A stretch of DNA of 5,188 nt from Chromatiales bacterium (GTDB taxonomy: Bacteria; Pseudomonadota; Gammaproteobacteria; CAMYNG01). Positions 3,234 through 5,188 of this stretch are shown one piece after another (position 1 is the first letter of the stretch; each line of letters begins with the position of its first letter). The notes under the pieces are model-generated. The model saw only the letters and a list, made by a program, of their open reading frames with translations. It ran no database searches and was not told the origin of the DNA. Both the position numbers and the translations under genes were made by a program. The stretch lies in NCBI GenBank assembly GCA_026990045.1, contig JALSIK010000073.1, positions 1 through 5,188 of the forward strand. The letters are read 5' to 3'.

Positions 3234-5188
3234 ATGCCCGCCGCCGCGCTGAGCCCGGCCGAGATCACCGCCCGCCTCGACCGCTGCCTGGACGTGGAGT
3301 TCACGTTCCTGCGCACCGAGGAGCCGGCGGCGGTCATCGGCGGCCTGCCGCCGGCGCGGCAACGCTACATCCTGGAATGGACCGAGCGCGTCGCCGCCAC
3401 CAACGTCCAGCTCGCCTACCGCTTCATCACCCGCGCCATCGCGGCCCTGGACCGGCTCGACCGCGAGGTCATCGAGGCCTGGGCCCTGCACGCCATGGAC
3501 ACCTACGACCAGCAGGGCCTGCACGCCGCGCTGGCGGTGATCGAGGACGTGGAGGCCTTCGTCCACCTGGTCCATGCCCGCACCGCCGGGGTGGTGCTGG
3601 CCGACAGCCTGGGGGTGCTCACCCACTTCGCCCACGGCCTGGCGGGACGGCCGCTGGCGCTGGCCGAGGGCGAGTCGCCCTGGACCGACACCGAGACCAT
3701 CTTCCTGCCGCCGCTGCTGGCCCGGCTGCCGGCGCGCGAGGACAACTTCCTGCTGTACAAGGCGCTGGTGGCCCGGCTCTGGGCCCAGGCCCGCTTCGGC
3801 ACCTTCCGCCACCCGCTGTCGCAGGCCGCCGCGGCCAGCGGCGAGCCCGAGGCCTTTCTCGCCCGCTTCCACGCGCTGGAATCCCTGCGCCTGGCCGGCT
3901 GCATCGGGCGCGAGCTGCCGGGGCTGGCCCGCGACATGGAGCGCCTGCGCCGGGCCCTGGGCGAGCCGCCGCTGCCGCCGGACTGGCAGGCCCTGGCCGC
4001 CGAGCTGGGGCGCCCCGGCACCGGCGTGGAACGGGTGCTGGAGCTGGCGGCCCGCCCCCTGGTGCCGCCCCCGCCCGGGTTCCTCGACGGCACCCTGGAC
4101 GTGGCGGCGGTGGAGGCGTGCATGCAGGCGCGCGTGGCAAGGGAGCGGGCGCAACTGCGCACGGTGCTGCGCGACGTGGCCGAGGAGCTCACCCGCGGCG
4201 ACGAGCGCGCGCCCGAGGCGCTGCGTTTCGGCACCCGGCGCGAGCCCGACCCCGGCCAGCCCGACGGCGAGCGCATCACCCTCACCCTGGACGCCGAGCC
4301 GGTGCCGGTGCCCGAGGTGGTCCACCGCCTCACCACCTCCATCGTGCAGGACCTGGGCCAGATCCCCGACGACTACCTGGTGCCGGCGGGCGACGGCGAG
4401 TACGACCCCTCCCTGCTCCGGGAGCAGGAGCCCGATCCCGACGACGTGTGGAAGGGCACCTACCACGAGGAGGGCGCGTTCCTGTACGACGAGTGGGACC
4501 ACCGGCGCCGGCACTATCGCAAGAACTGGTGCGCGGTGCGCGAGAAGGACGTCACCCCGGTCCACGACGACTTCGCCGCGCGGACCCTGGCCCGCTACCG
4601 CGGCTTCATCAAGCACCTGCGCAAGACCTTCGAGGCCATGCGCGACGAGGACCGGGTGCTCAAGCGCCAGGTCCACGGCGACGAGGTGGACATCGACGCG
4701 CTGGTGGAGGCCCTGGCCGACGCCCGCGACGGGCGCGAGATGTCGGACCGCCTGTTCACCCGCGTGCACCGCTCGGAGCGCGACATCGCGGTGTGCTTCA
4801 TGGTGGACATGAGCGGCTCCACCCAGGGCTGGATCAACGACGCCGAGCGCGAGTCCCTGCTGCTGCTGGCCGAGACCCTGGAGACCCTGGGTGACCGTTA
4901 CGCCATCTACGGCTTCTCGGGCATGGCGCGCAAGAAGTGCGAGATCTTCCGTATCAAGACCTTCGACGAGCCCTACTGCGACGAGGTGCGCGCGCGCATC
5001 AGCGGCATCACGCCCCAGGACTACACCCGCATGGGCTTCGCCATCCGCCACCTCACCCGGATGCTGGGCGAGGTGGCCGCCCGCACCCGCATCCTGGTCG
5101 CCCTCTCCGACGGCAAGCCCGACGACTACGACCGCTACTACCGCGGCGAGTACGGCATCGAGGACACGCGCCGCGCACTGGTGGAGGC
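3234..5188 (+). CDS. cbbO: CbbO/NorD-family VWA-domain protein, partial (runs off the right edge)
   Basis: The frame is open from ATG 3234 to the window end: 651 codons and no stop. The N-terminal ~390 residues are helix-rich, with no signal peptide or membrane segment, so it is cytosolic. A conserved middle segment includes WKGTY (406-410) and YDEWD (418-422), then HRRRHYRKNWC, a hallmark seen before the VWA domain in this family. The C-terminal von Willebrand A domain has an intact metal-binding (MIDAS) set: DMSGS (D525, S527, S529), a Thr in DYTRMG (T598) and an Asp in LSDGKP (D626). The family protein binds the CbbQ/NorQ hexamer and docks the client through its VWA domain. With the MIDAS starting at 525 and the domain unfinished at 651, the full protein should be about 750 residues, closer to CbbO than to the shorter NorD. 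The start follows the ATPase stop by four bases, with GAGG overlapping that stop, indicating translational coupling. Client and exact subtype remain inferred. Confidence 0.9.
   Translation, partial: MPAAALSPAEITARLDRCLDVEFTFLRTEEPAAVIGGLPPARQRYILEWTERVAATNVQLAYRFITRAIAALDRLDREVIEAWALHAMDTYDQQGLHAALAVIEDVEAFVHLVHARTAGVVLADSLGVLTHFAHGLAGRPLALAEGESPWTDTETIFLPPLLARLPAREDNFLLYKALVARLWAQARFGTFRHPLSQAAAASGEPEAFLARFHALESLRLAGCIGRELPGLARDMERLRRALGEPPLPPDWQALAAELGRPGTGVERVLELAARPLVPPPPGFLDGTLDVAAVEACMQARVARERAQLRTVLRDVAEELTRGDERAPEALRFGTRREPDPGQPDGERITLTLDAEPVPVPEVVHRLTTSIVQDLGQIPDDYLVPAGDGEYDPSLLREQEPDPDDVWKGTYHEEGAFLYDEWDHRRRHYRKNWCAVREKDVTPVHDDFAARTLARYRGFIKHLRKTFEAMRDEDRVLKRQVHGDEVDIDALVEALADARDGREMSDRLFTRVHRSERDIAVCFMVDMSGSTQGWINDAERESLLLLAETLETLGDRYAIYGFSGMARKKCEIFRIKTFDEPYCDEVRARISGITPQDYTRMGFAIRHLTRMLGEVAARTRILVALSDGKPDDYDRYYRGEYGIEDTRRALVE

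Noticed and set aside
2306..3337. 343-codon minus-strand frame opposite the CbbQ-like gene
   Set aside because: It is antisense to a gene with all AAA+ motifs intact and runs across the divergent promoter region.
3377..4894. 505-codon plus-strand frame inside the VWA gene
   Set aside because: The product is almost entirely Arg, Pro, Gly and Ala, a frame-shifted reading of high-GC3 codons.
3201..5051. 616-codon open frame on the minus strand opposite the VWA gene
   Set aside because: It is antisense to a gene with intact MIDAS motifs and family-length homology. Its product is rich in Gly, Val, His and Ala in repetitive runs. Long shadow frames are expected opposite high-GC genes.

Overview
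The window is very GC-rich, with near-uniform G/C at third codon positions. It carries a CbbQ/CbbO-type (NorQ/NorD family) activase gene pair. Together these suggest a proteobacterium, most likely a chemolithoautotroph such as a sulfur oxidiser, or else a denitrifier. No rRNA or other taxonomic marker is present, so this is an inference. No mobile element, CRISPR array, tRNA or rRNA was seen.

Layout, left to right. Bases 1-241 hold no gene I can support, but they are rich in inverted repeats, including a perfect 32-bp palindrome at 203-234 that ends 7 bases before a start codon. A 64-residue protein of unknown function follows (242-436, +). After a short spacer containing a hairpin comes a ribosome hibernation factor-like domain fused to a cold-shock domain (497-1081, +). 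A 260-base gap carries a good sigma70-like promoter and a structured leader for a small RRM-type RNA-binding protein (1342-1611, +). That gene ends at a textbook Rho-independent terminator (1640-1668).

A small cysteine-rich lipoprotein gene lies convergent to it on the minus strand (1667-2155, -), and its stop codon sits in the terminator T-run. A 261-base divergent promoter region separates it from a plus-strand pair. The first gene of the pair is a MoxR-type AAA+ ATPase of the CbbQ/NorQ family (2417-3229). Four bases later comes its VWA-domain partner of the CbbO/NorD family (3234 to beyond the right edge), which is cut off by the end of the window.

Functionally there are two blocks. The left block has two RNA/ribosome-binding proteins suited to cold, stationary phase or stress adaptation. 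The right block is a two-component ATP-driven remodelling machine: a hexameric CbbQ-like motor plus a CbbO-like substrate adaptor. In studied systems this machine removes inhibitory sugar phosphates from Rubisco, or in the Nor branch helps mature nitric oxide reductase. Neither client enzyme is in the window, so the target is undecided. The length of the VWA protein favours the CbbO type, while parts of the ATPase also look NorQ-like. I see no wholly new system; the observations most worth following are the palindrome, the HPF-cold-shock fusion and the unassigned activase pair.
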